36,027 nucleotides of DNA from Nanobdellota archaeon (GTDB lineage Archaea; Nanobdellota; Nanobdellia; Parvarchaeales; Parvarchaeaceae). The translations under genes and the position numbers were made by a program. The stretch covers positions 1 to 36,027 of the forward strand of contig JAJZNK010000032.1 in the NCBI GenBank assembly GCA_021811735.1, read 5' to 3'. The notes under the pieces were generated by a model. That model was not told the DNA's origin. It made no database searches and was given only the letters and a program-made list of their open reading frames with translations. This document shows positions 25,266 through 32,870 of the stretch, in pieces. Every line of letters begins with the position of its first letter. The first letter of the stretch is position 1.

Positions 25266-25775
25266 ATGAAAAAAGCTAAAAGGACCAATTATAGAAAGCG
25301 TTTAGATTTACTCAAATCTGGACTCCCTAGGTTAGTAGTAAGAAAAACCGACAGTGCTGTTATAGCCCATATAGTTGAATTTAATCAGGCAGGGGACAAA
25401 ACGATTGCGATGTCTAGGGGAACAGACCTAAAGAAATTTGGATGGACTTTTAGTGGAAAAAATTCATCTGCAGCCTATTTAGTCGGTTATTTGTTGGGAA
25501 AAAGGGCAAACGTTAAAGAAGCCATACTTGATAAAGGAAATAGAACATTAAAGCAAAATAGTTTCATATATTATGTCATGAAAGGACTTAATGACTTCGG
25601 TGTAGATGTACATTCAGATGATATAAAAATAGACGAAAAGAGACTTTATGGTGAGCATATCTCTTCATATTATGCTGACAGGAAAGGGAACCAGTTTTCA
25701 TTGGTAGGCGAAAAGATTAAGAATATAAGAGAGGACTTTAATAAAACACTGGAGAACATAAAAAATGGAAAATAA
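25266..25775 (+). CDS. rpl18: Ribosomal protein L18 (uL18)
   Basis: 5S rRNA-binding protein of the large subunit. TNYRKRLDLLKSGLPRLVVRKT is the archaeal L18 opening, with AAYLVGYLLGKRA and GLNDFGVDVH later. 169 residues, shorter than the usual 190-200 because the C-terminal tail is reduced. It overlaps S5 by 11 bases. Confidence 0.95.
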   Translation: MKKAKRTNYRKRLDLLKSGLPRLVVRKTDSAVIAHIVEFNQAGDKTIAMSRGTDLKKFGWTFSGKNSSAAYLVGYLLGKRANVKEAILDKGNRTLKQNSFIYYVMKGLNDFGVDVHSDDIKIDEKRLYGEHISSYYADRKGNQFSLVGEKIKNIREDFNKTLENIKNGK

Positions 25776-26514
25776 AGAACAGAATGAGACAAGTGCTGCA
25801 GCAGAGATAGCACAAGATGCAGGTAAGCGAACGTATCCGGAAAAAACTTATACTTTCAAAACAGAACTTGGCAAACAGGTGCAGAATGGCGACATAAAAG
25901 ACATTGATGATATATTGAACAAACACCTTAAGATACTAGAACCACAGATAATTGATTTCCTTATCCCAAACCTTCAGTCTGATTTTCTTTATGTAGGTCA
26001 GTCAAAGGGAAAACTTGGCGGTGGTAAAAGACGAATAGTAAGAAACACTCAAAAAGTAACCGCAAAAGCGAAGAGACAGCACTTTTCTGCAATGGCAGTA
26101 GTCGGAGACGGCAACGGACATGTAGGCATAGGAAAAGGTCGTGGATTAGAGTCAGTAGTCGCGAAGGAAAAGGCACTTAAGACGGCAAAACTAAACTTGA
26201 TAAAAATACCAAGGGGTTGCGGCAGCTGGGAGTGTGCTTGTCATGGTGGTCATTCAATACCTATCAAAATTTCAGGAAAATGTGGTTCAACTACGGTAAC
26301 GCTGTTTCCTGCACCAAAAGGTATAAGCTTCTGTGTTATGGATGACATAAAAATCATAATGAAATTGTCAGGGATAAAGGATGTATGGTCCATGGTTCAA
26401 GGTCAGACACATACAAGAATAAATGTAGGATACGCAACTTTCGATGCTCTCAAATCGCTTAGCTATTATAGATTTTTCGATAGGGAGAAACAAAATTTAG
26501 GGATAAAGGGTTGA
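25765..26514 (+). CDS. rps5: Ribosomal protein S5 (uS5)
   Basis: Small-subunit decoding-fidelity protein. It has an acidic low-complexity N-terminus of about 30 residues (ENKEQNETSAAAE), then the S5 core: FSAMAVVGDGNGHVGIGKGRG, and ECACHGGHSIPIKISGKCGS (in parts), and the C-terminal domain VTLFPAPKGISFCV. 249 residues, slightly long because of the N-terminus. It is followed by L30 after one base. Confidence 0.96.
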   Translation: MENKEQNETSAAAEIAQDAGKRTYPEKTYTFKTELGKQVQNGDIKDIDDILNKHLKILEPQIIDFLIPNLQSDFLYVGQSKGKLGGGKRRIVRNTQKVTAKAKRQHFSAMAVVGDGNGHVGIGKGRGLESVVAKEKALKTAKLNLIKIPRGCGSWECACHGGHSIPIKISGKCGSTTVTLFPAPKGISFCVMDDIKIIMKLSGIKDVWSMVQGQTHTRINVGYATFDALKSLSYYRFFDREKQNLGIKG

Positions 26515-26515
26515 A

Positions 26516-26965
26516 ATGGAAAAATTAGCGGTTATAAAGATAAGATCTGACATAGGGAAAAGTAGAGACATATCAGAGGGCTTAAGGGTTCTAGGCCTGA
26601 AAAAACTTCATTCTTGTGTGCTGGTTAATAATTCCCCTGTTAATAAAGGTATTTTAACCAAGATTGAAAGTGTTGTGACATATGGTGAGATAGATTCCAA
26701 GACGCTTTCAAAGCTCTTAATGAAAAAAGGAAAGATTAGTAACAAGAAAGACATTACTGCAAGCGAGCAAGAGATAAGTGTATTTAGTGATGCATTTTTA
26801 AAAAATGAAAAGAAATTAAGTGATATAGGTATTAAAAATATGTTCCATCTTCATCCACCTGTGAAAGGTTTCGAGAGAAAAGGCAAGAAAGTACCTTTTT
26901 CATTGAAAGGGGCGTTCGGATATAGAGGACAAGCGATAAATGAATTACTAGGCAGGATGATATGA
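26516..26965 (+). CDS. rpl30: Ribosomal protein L30 (uL30)
   Basis: Large-subunit protein; archaeal L30/L7e length. KLAVIKIRSDIGKSRDISEGLRVLGLKK (in parts) is the L30 core, and the C-terminal FHLHPPVKGFERKGKKVPFSLKGAFGYRG (in parts) is the archaeal extension. 149 residues. It overlaps L15 by 4 bases. Confidence 0.95.
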   Translation: MEKLAVIKIRSDIGKSRDISEGLRVLGLKKLHSCVLVNNSPVNKGILTKIESVVTYGEIDSKTLSKLLMKKGKISNKKDITASEQEISVFSDAFLKNEKKLSDIGIKNMFHLHPPVKGFERKGKKVPFSLKGAFGYRGQAINELLGRMI

Positions 26966-27363
26966 ACAGAAAACATCTAAGAGGCAGCTCAACTGGGGGG
27001 AGAGGATCTGGTAAAAGAGCCAGGCATGCTGGTAACCGCGGGGGCGTAGGAAGAGCCGGTGGAGGAAAAAGAGGCCAGCAAAAGCTAGTTTCATTCAGAG
27101 CAAATACACATACTTACACATATTCAAACCTAAAAAAGGTTCCGCTAAATTTAAACAGGGTGCCAGGCGTCATAGAATCGCTGAAGAAGAAAGGTAAACT
27201 TAAAACTGATAATGAAAGATACGAAATAAAACTCGCCGATCTCGGTTATTCAAAAATTTGCGGTAAATTCAAGGCAGAAAAGTTCAAGTTGGCCGTATAT
27301 GGCAAAGCGTCCGCAAGTGCAAGAGATGACATACTAGCAAACGGCGGCGAGATCTATGAATGA
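26962..27363 (+). CDS. rpl15: Ribosomal protein L15 (uL15)
   Basis: Large-subunit protein. The glycine/arginine-rich N-terminus (KHLRGSSTGGRGSGKRARHAG) and the C-terminal block YSKICGKFKAEKFKLAVYGKASASARDDI (in parts) are typical. 133 residues, a little short. Its last 8 bases overlap secY, suggesting coupled translation. Confidence 0.94.
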   Translation: MNRKHLRGSSTGGRGSGKRARHAGNRGGVGRAGGGKRGQQKLVSFRANTHTYTYSNLKKVPLNLNRVPGVIESLKKKGKLKTDNERYEIKLADLGYSKICGKFKAEKFKLAVYGKASASARDDILANGGEIYE

Positions 27364-28753
27364 GACATTGAAAAAGTTTATATCGAATCTTCCGGCAGTA
27401 ACAGTCCCGGAAAGAAAACTTGATCTTAATACAAAACTGAAGTGGACATTTGGAATAGTAGTCCTGTTTATAGTGATGTCATTTGTTCCACTTTTTGGGA
27501 TAAGCAGTTCTTACAGCCTTAATTTCGAGGTACTGCAAGTTCTTATTGCATCACATTTTGGTTCATTGCTTTCATTAGGTATAGGTCCCATAGTAAGTGC
27601 GAGCATAATAATACAGATGCTGCAGGGTACAAAGATAATAAATATCGATACTGCCACAAAGGAGGGGCGAGTAACGTTTCAAGGGATACAAAAATTATCG
27701 GCATTTGCGTTCATAGCGATAGAAAATGGGGTTTACGTTTTCAGCGGTGCATTGACACCTGCTGGGCCAGGTTTATTCTTCCCAGTCGTAATGTTTTTAC
27801 AACTTTTCGTTGCAGGTGTTATCCTTCTGTTTATGGATGAAGTTGTAAGTAAGTGGGGTATAGGCTCGGGTATAAGTTTGTTCATACTTTCAGGAATCGC
27901 ATTACAGCTCATAAATACTGCCTTCAATCCGTTTATAACTCCTGTCGGTGCAATTCCTTCAATAATAAGTGCCTTTATGGCAGGCATCCCTTTAAACGCA
28001 GTTTTTCCAATAGTGACTGTTGCATCTACAGTAGCTCTATTTGCCGTTGCAATATGGCTTCAATCAATAAAAGTTGAATTGCCACTTTCATTTGGAAGGC
28101 TGCGTGGTTACTCAATAAGATGGCCCGTTTCACTGTTTTATACGAGTATAATACCAATAGTTCTTATCGTGTCGATGGTTGCAGGGGTACAGTTCTTCGG
28201 CCTAACACTTTCGCATGCGGGTATAAACATTCTTGGTACCTTTACCACAGAGTCCACAGCCTTTGGCACGCAGGAGGTTGCTACCGGTGGCCTTGCAGCT
28301 TATTTATCTCCTCCAACAATACAAGAACTCTACACGAGTGCAGTGACTACAGGTATAACTGCTATCGAAATAGAATCTATGCTGCTCTATACAATTATAC
28401 TTGTAATAGGTGCAGCTGCATTTTCTTATGTTTGGATGTATCTCGGCGGCCAGGATCCTAAGTCAGTAGTAAAGCAACTAATGGAATCAGGTTTGTCAAT
28501 GCCAGGCTTTAGAAGAGATGAGAGGATACTTGTGGATATATTCAAAAGATACATAATACCTCTTGCGATATTAGGAGGGGCTTTGACAGGTTTAGTTGCG
28601 GCGCTTGCAACGTTTTTGAATACGCTTACAGAGGGTATAGGGATACTCCTTATTGTTATGATAATCTACCAGTTCTATTTCTCATTACAACAGGACAATG
28701 CTGAGGAATTCAAGCCAATAAAAGATAAATTGGTGGGAAATACGGTGGAATAA
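27356..28753 (+). CDS. secY: Preprotein translocase subunit SecY
   Basis: Central pore of the Sec translocon in the cytoplasmic membrane. About ten hydrophobic segments are visible; LGIGPIVSASIIIQMLQG is the TM2 signature region and KWGIGSGISLFI the second conserved block. The cytosolic loop containing FGRLRGYSIRWPVSLFYTSIIP (in parts) is archaeal in style. 465 residues. It is the last gene of the ribosomal cluster, as in other archaea. It must export the three large surface proteins in this window (inference). No adk gene follows. Confidence 0.97.
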   Translation: MNETLKKFISNLPAVTVPERKLDLNTKLKWTFGIVVLFIVMSFVPLFGISSSYSLNFEVLQVLIASHFGSLLSLGIGPIVSASIIIQMLQGTKIINIDTATKEGRVTFQGIQKLSAFAFIAIENGVYVFSGALTPAGPGLFFPVVMFLQLFVAGVILLFMDEVVSKWGIGSGISLFILSGIALQLINTAFNPFITPVGAIPSIISAFMAGIPLNAVFPIVTVASTVALFAVAIWLQSIKVELPLSFGRLRGYSIRWPVSLFYTSIIPIVLIVSMVAGVQFFGLTLSHAGINILGTFTTESTAFGTQEVATGGLAAYLSPPTIQELYTSAVTTGITAIEIESMLLYTIILVIGAAAFSYVWMYLGGQDPKSVVKQLMESGLSMPGFRRDERILVDIFKRYIIPLAILGGALTGLVAALATFLNTLTEGIGILLIVMIIYQFYFSLQQDNAEEFKPIKDKLVGNTVE

Positions 28754-28762
28754 GACTAAGCT

Positions 28763-28770
28763 TATTTATA
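28763..28770 (+). promoter_or_regulatory. Putative TATA box for the EMC3/Oxa1-like gene
   Basis: TATTTATA in the 39-base gap lies 23-30 bases before ATG 28793. It is part of the inverted repeat CTTATTTATAATAAG (28761-28775). A GGAG at 28775-28778 could act as ribosome-binding site for read-through mRNA from secY. Confidence 0.35.
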
Positions 28771-28792
28771 ATAAGGAGTTTAATTAAAGAAT

Positions 28793-29512
28793 ATGACTAT
28801 AGAAGCGATTGCTGTAATTTTGATTTCACTAGTTGTAGGAGTATCGGGACAGTTAGCCTATCTTCTGCTTGTAGACCATGAGATGGTGAGAAATAGTAAA
28901 CTCAGGATAAAAGAGCTACAGCGGAAAATGAAAGGCATGAAACCAGAACACCCCGAATTCAAACCAACCTACAGCGAATTAATGGGTGAGAACTCAAAGA
29001 TAATGAAACAATCAATGAAACCTACTTTTATAACGTTTGTGCCTTTTATTATAGTATTCCTTTTAATGTCTTCTTATTTTACTTATGCGCCTGTGTCAGT
29101 TGGATCGCCGATTTCAGCCGTATTCTCTGGAACTATTAATGGGACACTTTTTTCTTTCGATAATTGTGTGGTTTTCAATGGACATAACAACATATCTGTC
29201 TTTTCAAACAATACATCATTAAAGCTTAGCGCAAATGCCACGAAATCAGGAAGCTGTACCGTCGGTTTACAGACAGGAGGTAAAACTTACAATACCTCAT
29301 TTTCGCTTGTAGGGGTATCTCATACTTACACAATTTCCTTAAATTCTACAAAGATAGAATTTGTTCCGAACACATTTATAGTCGCAGATCTTCCGTTCAG
29401 TATTCCTCTAATAGGGAGTAAGCTTAATTGGTATTGGGCTTACTTTATAATAAGCTTCATGACATCAATCGTGATAAACAGAATATTAGTTCGTCTTAAG
29501 CTGATTGCCTAA
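28793..29512 (+). CDS. EMC3/TMCO1-type (DUF106) Oxa1/YidC-superfamily membrane insertase
   Basis: Likely helps insert membrane proteins beside SecY. Order of parts: TM1 (AVILISLVVGVSGQLAYLLLV, in parts), a cytosolic basic coiled-coil (SKLRIKELQRKMKGM to ENSKIMKQSMK), TM2 (FITFVPFIIVFLLMSSYFT), an external segment, and TM3 (WYWAYFIISFMTSIVINRIL). This topology and the coiled-coil after TM1 fit archaeal DUF106 proteins, which often follow secY. The external segment between TM2 and TM3 is about 105 residues, beta-rich, with two cysteines (DNC, GSC) and several sequons, larger than I expect for the family. 239 residues. The partner subunits are not in the window. Confidence 0.82.
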   Translation: MTIEAIAVILISLVVGVSGQLAYLLLVDHEMVRNSKLRIKELQRKMKGMKPEHPEFKPTYSELMGENSKIMKQSMKPTFITFVPFIIVFLLMSSYFTYAPVSVGSPISAVFSGTINGTLFSFDNCVVFNGHNNISVFSNNTSLKLSANATKSGSCTVGLQTGGKTYNTSFSLVGVSHTYTISLNSTKIEFVPNTFIVADLPFSIPLIGSKLNWYWAYFIISFMTSIVINRILVRLKLIA

Positions 29513-29513
29513 A

Positions 29514-30674
29514 TCATATAAGAGTAGTCTGGGTTCTCATCATTGTTATGATTTTGCTTCTTCTTTCGAAGTTCGCAGGGAAAAGCATGTTTGCTTTTGC
29601 CATAGAGATAGCAGTCAGTTTATCATAAGTGGTGGCAAACTCTCCCTGTATCGCCTTGCGCGCACCTTCTCTAACAACCCAAACACCGAGAGGAACGAAA
29701 TATTCTGGAAGAATTTCCCTTACAACCACAACAGAATATTGCATTTTCATTTCCATGAGCTTTTCAAGCACAGCAAGTCTTACTGCGTAATATGCTCCTG
29801 CAGTGTTTTTTACGTAATCTTTTCTCCCACCGTAAAACTCATAGTCTCCATTTCCCATGAATACACTTTCTTTATCCCTATTCCATGTCTCCAGAAGTTC
29901 AAATGACCACGGCCCCTTTAGAAATATAAATGTAAATCTATTGCCGAGAAACTGCCCAGTTTTTATCTTGTAATCCTCTCCTTTATTAAACATTTTTATT
30001 TTTTGAATATCATCTTTTCCTATAGAATCGTCGACAGCGGTTATGGACCATTTAGTTGGAACAAGTTTTCTCTTTATACCCATTGCGCCTACACTGAGCA
30101 TTTTGCTTATCTTGTTTTCATCAATTTTATGGTTGTAGAGCGATAGAATACCATCATTTGACTTCATATCCTTATCATAGTATATTTTTTCTATTCTATT
30201 ATCTATCTTGAAATTGTCCTTTATACTGAATTTTTCCAGTTTTGTCTTTATACCATGTTGATAAAAGTCATCTTTGTCTATTTTAGGCATATTTATACTG
30301 GAGACTTTTAGACCCACATTCAGTTGGTCTGCAGATATGACTGCCATCCTTATCCTTTCCAATTCCTCTTGGTTTATGTTGTTTACATTGAAATTCTTAG
30401 ATGCATTTACAAGCCTGGTTCTCAAAGAAAATATATCAGAAACGTTATAATTCTTTTCGGCCCACAGCCTCGGGGCATCGTATATCTGCGCTTTTTCGTC
30501 ATTCGTGAATACGACACCTACCGCAACGTTTGGGTAGTTATATTCTCCAACCAGAGCTGACGGTGGAGTAAATCCTTGTATATCTCCTCTTTTAACATAA
30601 TTCACTATGTTGCTTATCTCTTTTTTATGTTTTAAAATCTCATAGTAAACGGATTTTACGTTTGTTACTTTCAT
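29514..30674 (-). CDS. NreA-like archaeal DNA repair protein
   Basis: Nre proteins act in archaeal DNA-damage repair, and some bind the PCNA clamp through a C-terminal PIP motif. Conserved blocks here: ALVGEYNYPNVAVG near the N-terminus, GAMGIKRKLVPTKWSITAVDDSIGK (in parts) in the middle, and REILPEYFVPLGVWVVREGARKA (in parts) near the end. 386 residues. I see no N-terminal zinc finger. The C-terminus stops at TQTTLI, which looks like the first half of a PIP box (QxxLxxFF); the aromatic pair is missing. It overlaps the Nop10 stop by 4 bases and is the last gene of the aIF2-alpha group. Confidence 0.88.
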   Translation of the reverse strand: MKVTNVKSVYYEILKHKKEISNIVNYVKRGDIQGFTPPSALVGEYNYPNVAVGVVFTNDEKAQIYDAPRLWAEKNYNVSDIFSLRTRLVNASKNFNVNNINQEELERIRMAVISADQLNVGLKVSSINMPKIDKDDFYQHGIKTKLEKFSIKDNFKIDNRIEKIYYDKDMKSNDGILSLYNHKIDENKISKMLSVGAMGIKRKLVPTKWSITAVDDSIGKDDIQKIKMFNKGEDYKIKTGQFLGNRFTFIFLKGPWSFELLETWNRDKESVFMGNGDYEFYGGRKDYVKNTAGAYYAVRLAVLEKLMEMKMQYSVVVVREILPEYFVPLGVWVVREGARKAIQGEFATTYDKLTAISMAKANMLFPANFERRSKIITMMRTQTTLI

Positions 30675-30838
30675 GATTTGTTGAGTTCTTCTTTCTTTAG
30701 TTTTCTCCTATAATACGCAACGGTTTCATCCTTTGAATATTTTTGAGGAGCGTTTATTTCTGTTTCAAACCCGCATTTCTGGCAGGTTTTTTTAAGCGTA
30801 TATGTGTTGCAATTCCTGCAAAATCTTATCCTGTTCAT
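30671..30838 (-). CDS. nop10: Nop10, H/ACA ribonucleoprotein protein
   Basis: A 55-residue gene missing from the ORF track. Read from ATG 30838: MNRIRFCRNCNTYTLKKTC, then QKCGFETEINAPQKYSKDET and AYYRRKLKKE. This is the Nop10 pattern: CxxC...CxxC zinc ribbon, the PQKYS(P)KD motif and a C-terminal basic helix. It is part of the archaeal H/ACA pseudouridylation complex with Cbf5, Gar1 and L7Ae. It starts 2 bases after the aIF2-alpha stop, the normal archaeal arrangement, and overlaps NreA by 4 bases. Confidence 0.93.
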   Translation of the reverse strand: MNRIRFCRNCNTYTLKKTCQKCGFETEINAPQKYSKDETVAYYRRKLKKEELNKS

Positions 30839-30840
30839 AT

Positions 30841-31563
30841 TCACTGTCTTATCTCAGTATACTTAAAATCTACGTTAAGAGTTTTGCTTTTTTTTGCAAT
30901 TTGTTCGAGAAGTTTTTTGTTCTCATTTAGAGTTTTTTTGGTTTCACCCATGTCTATAGTCATTATATAAACCGGTGCTTTGATGTATTTTATCGAAACT
31001 CCCTTAGTTTTAGAAAAGTCAGTAAGTATCTCTTTTATCTTGTCTACTCCTTCGCTTTCGTATGTCTTCAGTTCTAATTGGTTTTTAATCACTATCTTCT
31101 TTTTAGTTTTTTCCACGAAATCTAAGATTTCGTTTATCACTTCTTTGTTAATTTTCATTGCGTCTAGTTCTTCCTTCCCATTCTTTATTACAGCCTCATA
31201 AAATTTGTAAGAGGAGCCATATTTTTTGATTATTTGTTCCTTTAGTTTATCTGTGTCTTTCTTGTAGAACTTTTCGATAAGTTTCAAAAGCCTGTTTTCG
31301 ATAGACCATTCCCTTAAAGCTTCTCTTTTTTCACTGTCAGTAACTCTTTTTACTGATAGTTCTGGGGATTGACCAAGTGTTATCACCTTACAAACAAGTA
31401 TGTCTCCTTCCTTTGCAATATCCTTCACGTCTCTTACCCATCTCTTACTCAATTCAGATATGTGTATAAATCCGTCTATGCTTTCGCCAACGGAGACTAT
31501 GATACCGTGTTGAAGAAGTTTCTTGACGCGGCAAATATATATGTCTCCTTCCTTTATTTCCAT
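30841..31563 (-). CDS. Translation initiation factor 2 alpha subunit (aIF2-alpha)
   Basis: Subunit of the factor that brings initiator tRNA to the ribosome. It opens with an S1-type OB fold (IKEGDIYICRVKKLLQHGIIV; GFIHISELSKRWV), then the helical domain and the alpha-beta C-terminal domain that binds the gamma subunit (VSIKYIKAPVYIMTID). The ORF track runs to 31662, but the extra 33 residues are hydrophobic and unlike the family; ATG 31563 gives MEIKEGD and 240 residues (ATG 31566 adds one Met). A TATA box lies 28-35 bases before it. Confidence 0.94.
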   Translation of the reverse strand: MEIKEGDIYICRVKKLLQHGIIVSVGESIDGFIHISELSKRWVRDVKDIAKEGDILVCKVITLGQSPELSVKRVTDSEKREALREWSIENRLLKLIEKFYKKDTDKLKEQIIKKYGSSYKFYEAVIKNGKEELDAMKINKEVINEILDFVEKTKKKIVIKNQLELKTYESEGVDKIKEILTDFSKTKGVSIKYIKAPVYIMTIDMGETKKTLNENKKLLEQIAKKSKTLNVDFKYTEIRQ

Positions 31564-31590
31564 CATTACCAAGCTAAATGGTTTTATTGA

Positions 31591-31601
31591 TATAAATATA
31601 T
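31591..31601. promoter_or_regulatory. Shared divergent TATA region of aIF2-alpha and endA
   Basis: TATAAATATAT sits in a 58-base gap and reads as a TATA box on both strands: about 28-38 bases from ATG 31563 (minus) and 21-31 from ATG 31622 (plus). The two initiation complexes would compete for the same site. Confidence 0.5.
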
Positions 31602-31621
31602 AATAACTTAATAGAAATTTT

Positions 31622-32152
31622 ATGAAAAAGAAAGAGTATATTGCAGTTTTTGCGGGGAACAAGGTCGTTGTGAATGATCAGGCAATATCCTCAACGTTGT
31701 CAAATAAAGGCAGTTTCGGATCTTTTGTAAATGGGAAGTTGGAACTTTCATTGGAGGAGGCAGTTTACCTTAACCAAAAAAAAGAACTTAAGATATATAA
31801 CAGTGATGGCAAACAAATCAGATTCCCTGAATTAGTAGAGCTTGCAAGACGGAAGCAAAAGAGGTTCTGGTTAAGGTACCTTGTGTTTACTGACCTAAGA
31901 AACCTTGGTTATATACCTAAGACAGCATTTAAATACGGTGGCGATTTTAGAGTTTATAACAAAGGAACGACTCCTGGAAAAGAACACGCAGAATGGATAC
32001 TTTACTGTTCAGATGAACATGAAAGCGTATCGATGCTAAATTTTTCAGCTATGAACAGGGTCGCTCATAGTGTTAGAAAAAAGCTTCTTATAGGCGTGGC
32101 GGACGACGAAGGTTCCGTTACGTATTATGAGATAAATTGGGTGAGAATGTGA
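31622..32152 (+). CDS. endA: tRNA-splicing endonuclease, short archaeal form
   Basis: Cuts bulge-helix-bulge introns from tRNA and rRNA precursors. The catalytic domain shows the Tyr-His-Lys triad: FKYGGDFRVY, GKEHAEWIL and VRKKLLIGVAD. An N-terminal mixed domain with ELSLEEAVYL and FWLRYLVFTDLRNLGY precedes it. At 176 residues it is the one-domain size expected for a homotetrameric enzyme, not the three-unit fused form reported from some ARMAN archaea. It starts close to its promoter without a leader. The presence of EndA implies intron-bearing RNAs elsewhere. Confidence 0.94.
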   Translation: MKKKEYIAVFAGNKVVVNDQAISSTLSNKGSFGSFVNGKLELSLEEAVYLNQKKELKIYNSDGKQIRFPELVELARRKQKRFWLRYLVFTDLRNLGYIPKTAFKYGGDFRVYNKGTTPGKEHAEWILYCSDEHESVSMLNFSAMNRVAHSVRKKLLIGVADDEGSVTYYEINWVRM

Positions 32153-32153
32153 T

Positions 32154-32264
32154 ATGGCAAATCTATTAAGGAAAAAACTTGCTTTGAAAAGAAAGCAGAG
32201 AAGGAAGGAAAACAAGGACGTAGACCGATTTAGAAATGCGTTGTCTGAATTTGTGGATAACTAG
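32154..32264 (+). CDS. Small basic protein of unknown function
   Basis: A 36-residue ORF too short for the ORF track: MANLLRKKLALKRKQRRKEN followed by KDVDRFRNALSEFVDN. The ATG lies one base after the endA stop, and the frame ends at TAG two bases before the convergent unknown gene, so it exactly fills the gap. The first 20 residues are strongly basic and the last 16 mildly acidic and helical, suggesting a nucleic-acid or ribosome-associated peptide. I do not recognise a family. Its tight placement favours a real gene, but chance is possible. Confidence 0.5.
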   Translation: MANLLRKKLALKRKQRRKENKDVDRFRNALSEFVDN

Positions 32265-32266
32265 TC

Positions 32267-32839
32267 TTAACCTATTTCTGCCTTTATTTTATGTATAAGG
32301 TTAAGACCTTCTATCTCCTTTGATTTTACTACTAGAAAAAGTAGCGTGCTACCTTTCGTGGCCTTTTCGTTGCTCCCTATCTTAAACTTTATCTCTTTCG
32401 TTTCACCGCTGTCTATAAGTCTTTCTTCGGAAAATTCATTAAAATAGGAATCCTGCATCTTGTCGTATATTATTGGTAGAAAATTATCTCTATCCTCGAG
32501 TTTGACTTCGAATATGAGTGGTATATCAAACTTGTTTGTTAATTTTATAGTTAGTATAAAGTTCTCATTTTTTGCCACAGTTATATCGCTTGAACTGGTT
32601 CCTATCTCCAATCTCGCGGATAGTTCATCATTTATTCTCTCTATTATATCCTTCATTTTTCTAGAATACTCACTTTTGCCAAGAAGATAATTTATAGTAT
32701 GTATAAGATTACTTGTTCTTTCATTTCTTATTAGTATAGAGTTATAAATTCTATCCCTGTCATCATCTTCAAGGTATTTTGATAAGGTTTCATGCACTAT
32801 TCTTTTTATGATTTTACTGTCGTTTATCGTAAGCTCCAT
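32267..32839 (-). CDS. Unknown protein: helical N-terminus plus beta-sandwich-like C-terminus
   Basis: I do not recognise this 190-residue protein. Residues 1-80 are charged and helical (IIKRIVHETLSKYLEDDDRD; MKDIIERINDELSARL). From about 85 on, alternating hydrophobic strands with VAKNENFILTIKLTNKFDIPL, and later SGETKEIKFKIGSNEKATKG, resemble the strand pattern of Ig-like/CARDB folds. There is no signal peptide or membrane segment, so it is probably cytoplasmic, which is unusual for such a fold. It starts 31 bases after aRF1 on the same strand and probably shares its mRNA. Confidence 0.75.
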   Translation of the reverse strand: MELTINDSKIIKRIVHETLSKYLEDDDRDRIYNSILIRNERTSNLIHTINYLLGKSEYSRKMKDIIERINDELSARLEIGTSSSDITVAKNENFILTIKLTNKFDIPLIFEVKLEDRDNFLPIIYDKMQDSYFNEFSEERLIDSGETKEIKFKIGSNEKATKGSTLLFLVVKSKEIEGLNLIHKIKAEIG

Positions 32840-32870
32840 AGTCTCTCTTGTATTTCGACATATTTAATCC

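Noticed and set aside
28761-28775. CTTATTTATAATAAG inverted repeat as a terminator after secY
   Set aside because: A/T-only core with no T-run after it; better explained as the TATA region of the next gene.
29514-29520. Read-through of the NreA TGA to complete a PIP box
   Set aside because: The next codons give only one Phe followed by Arg, and no selenocysteine or pyrrolysine signal is visible; truncation is simpler.
29505-29906. 133-residue plus-strand ORF opposite NreA
   Set aside because: Antisense shadow of a recognisable gene; no family features.
31564-31662. 33-residue N-terminal extension of aIF2-alpha in the ORF track
   Set aside because: Hydrophobic, unlike the family, and it would overlap the shared promoter and the endA start.
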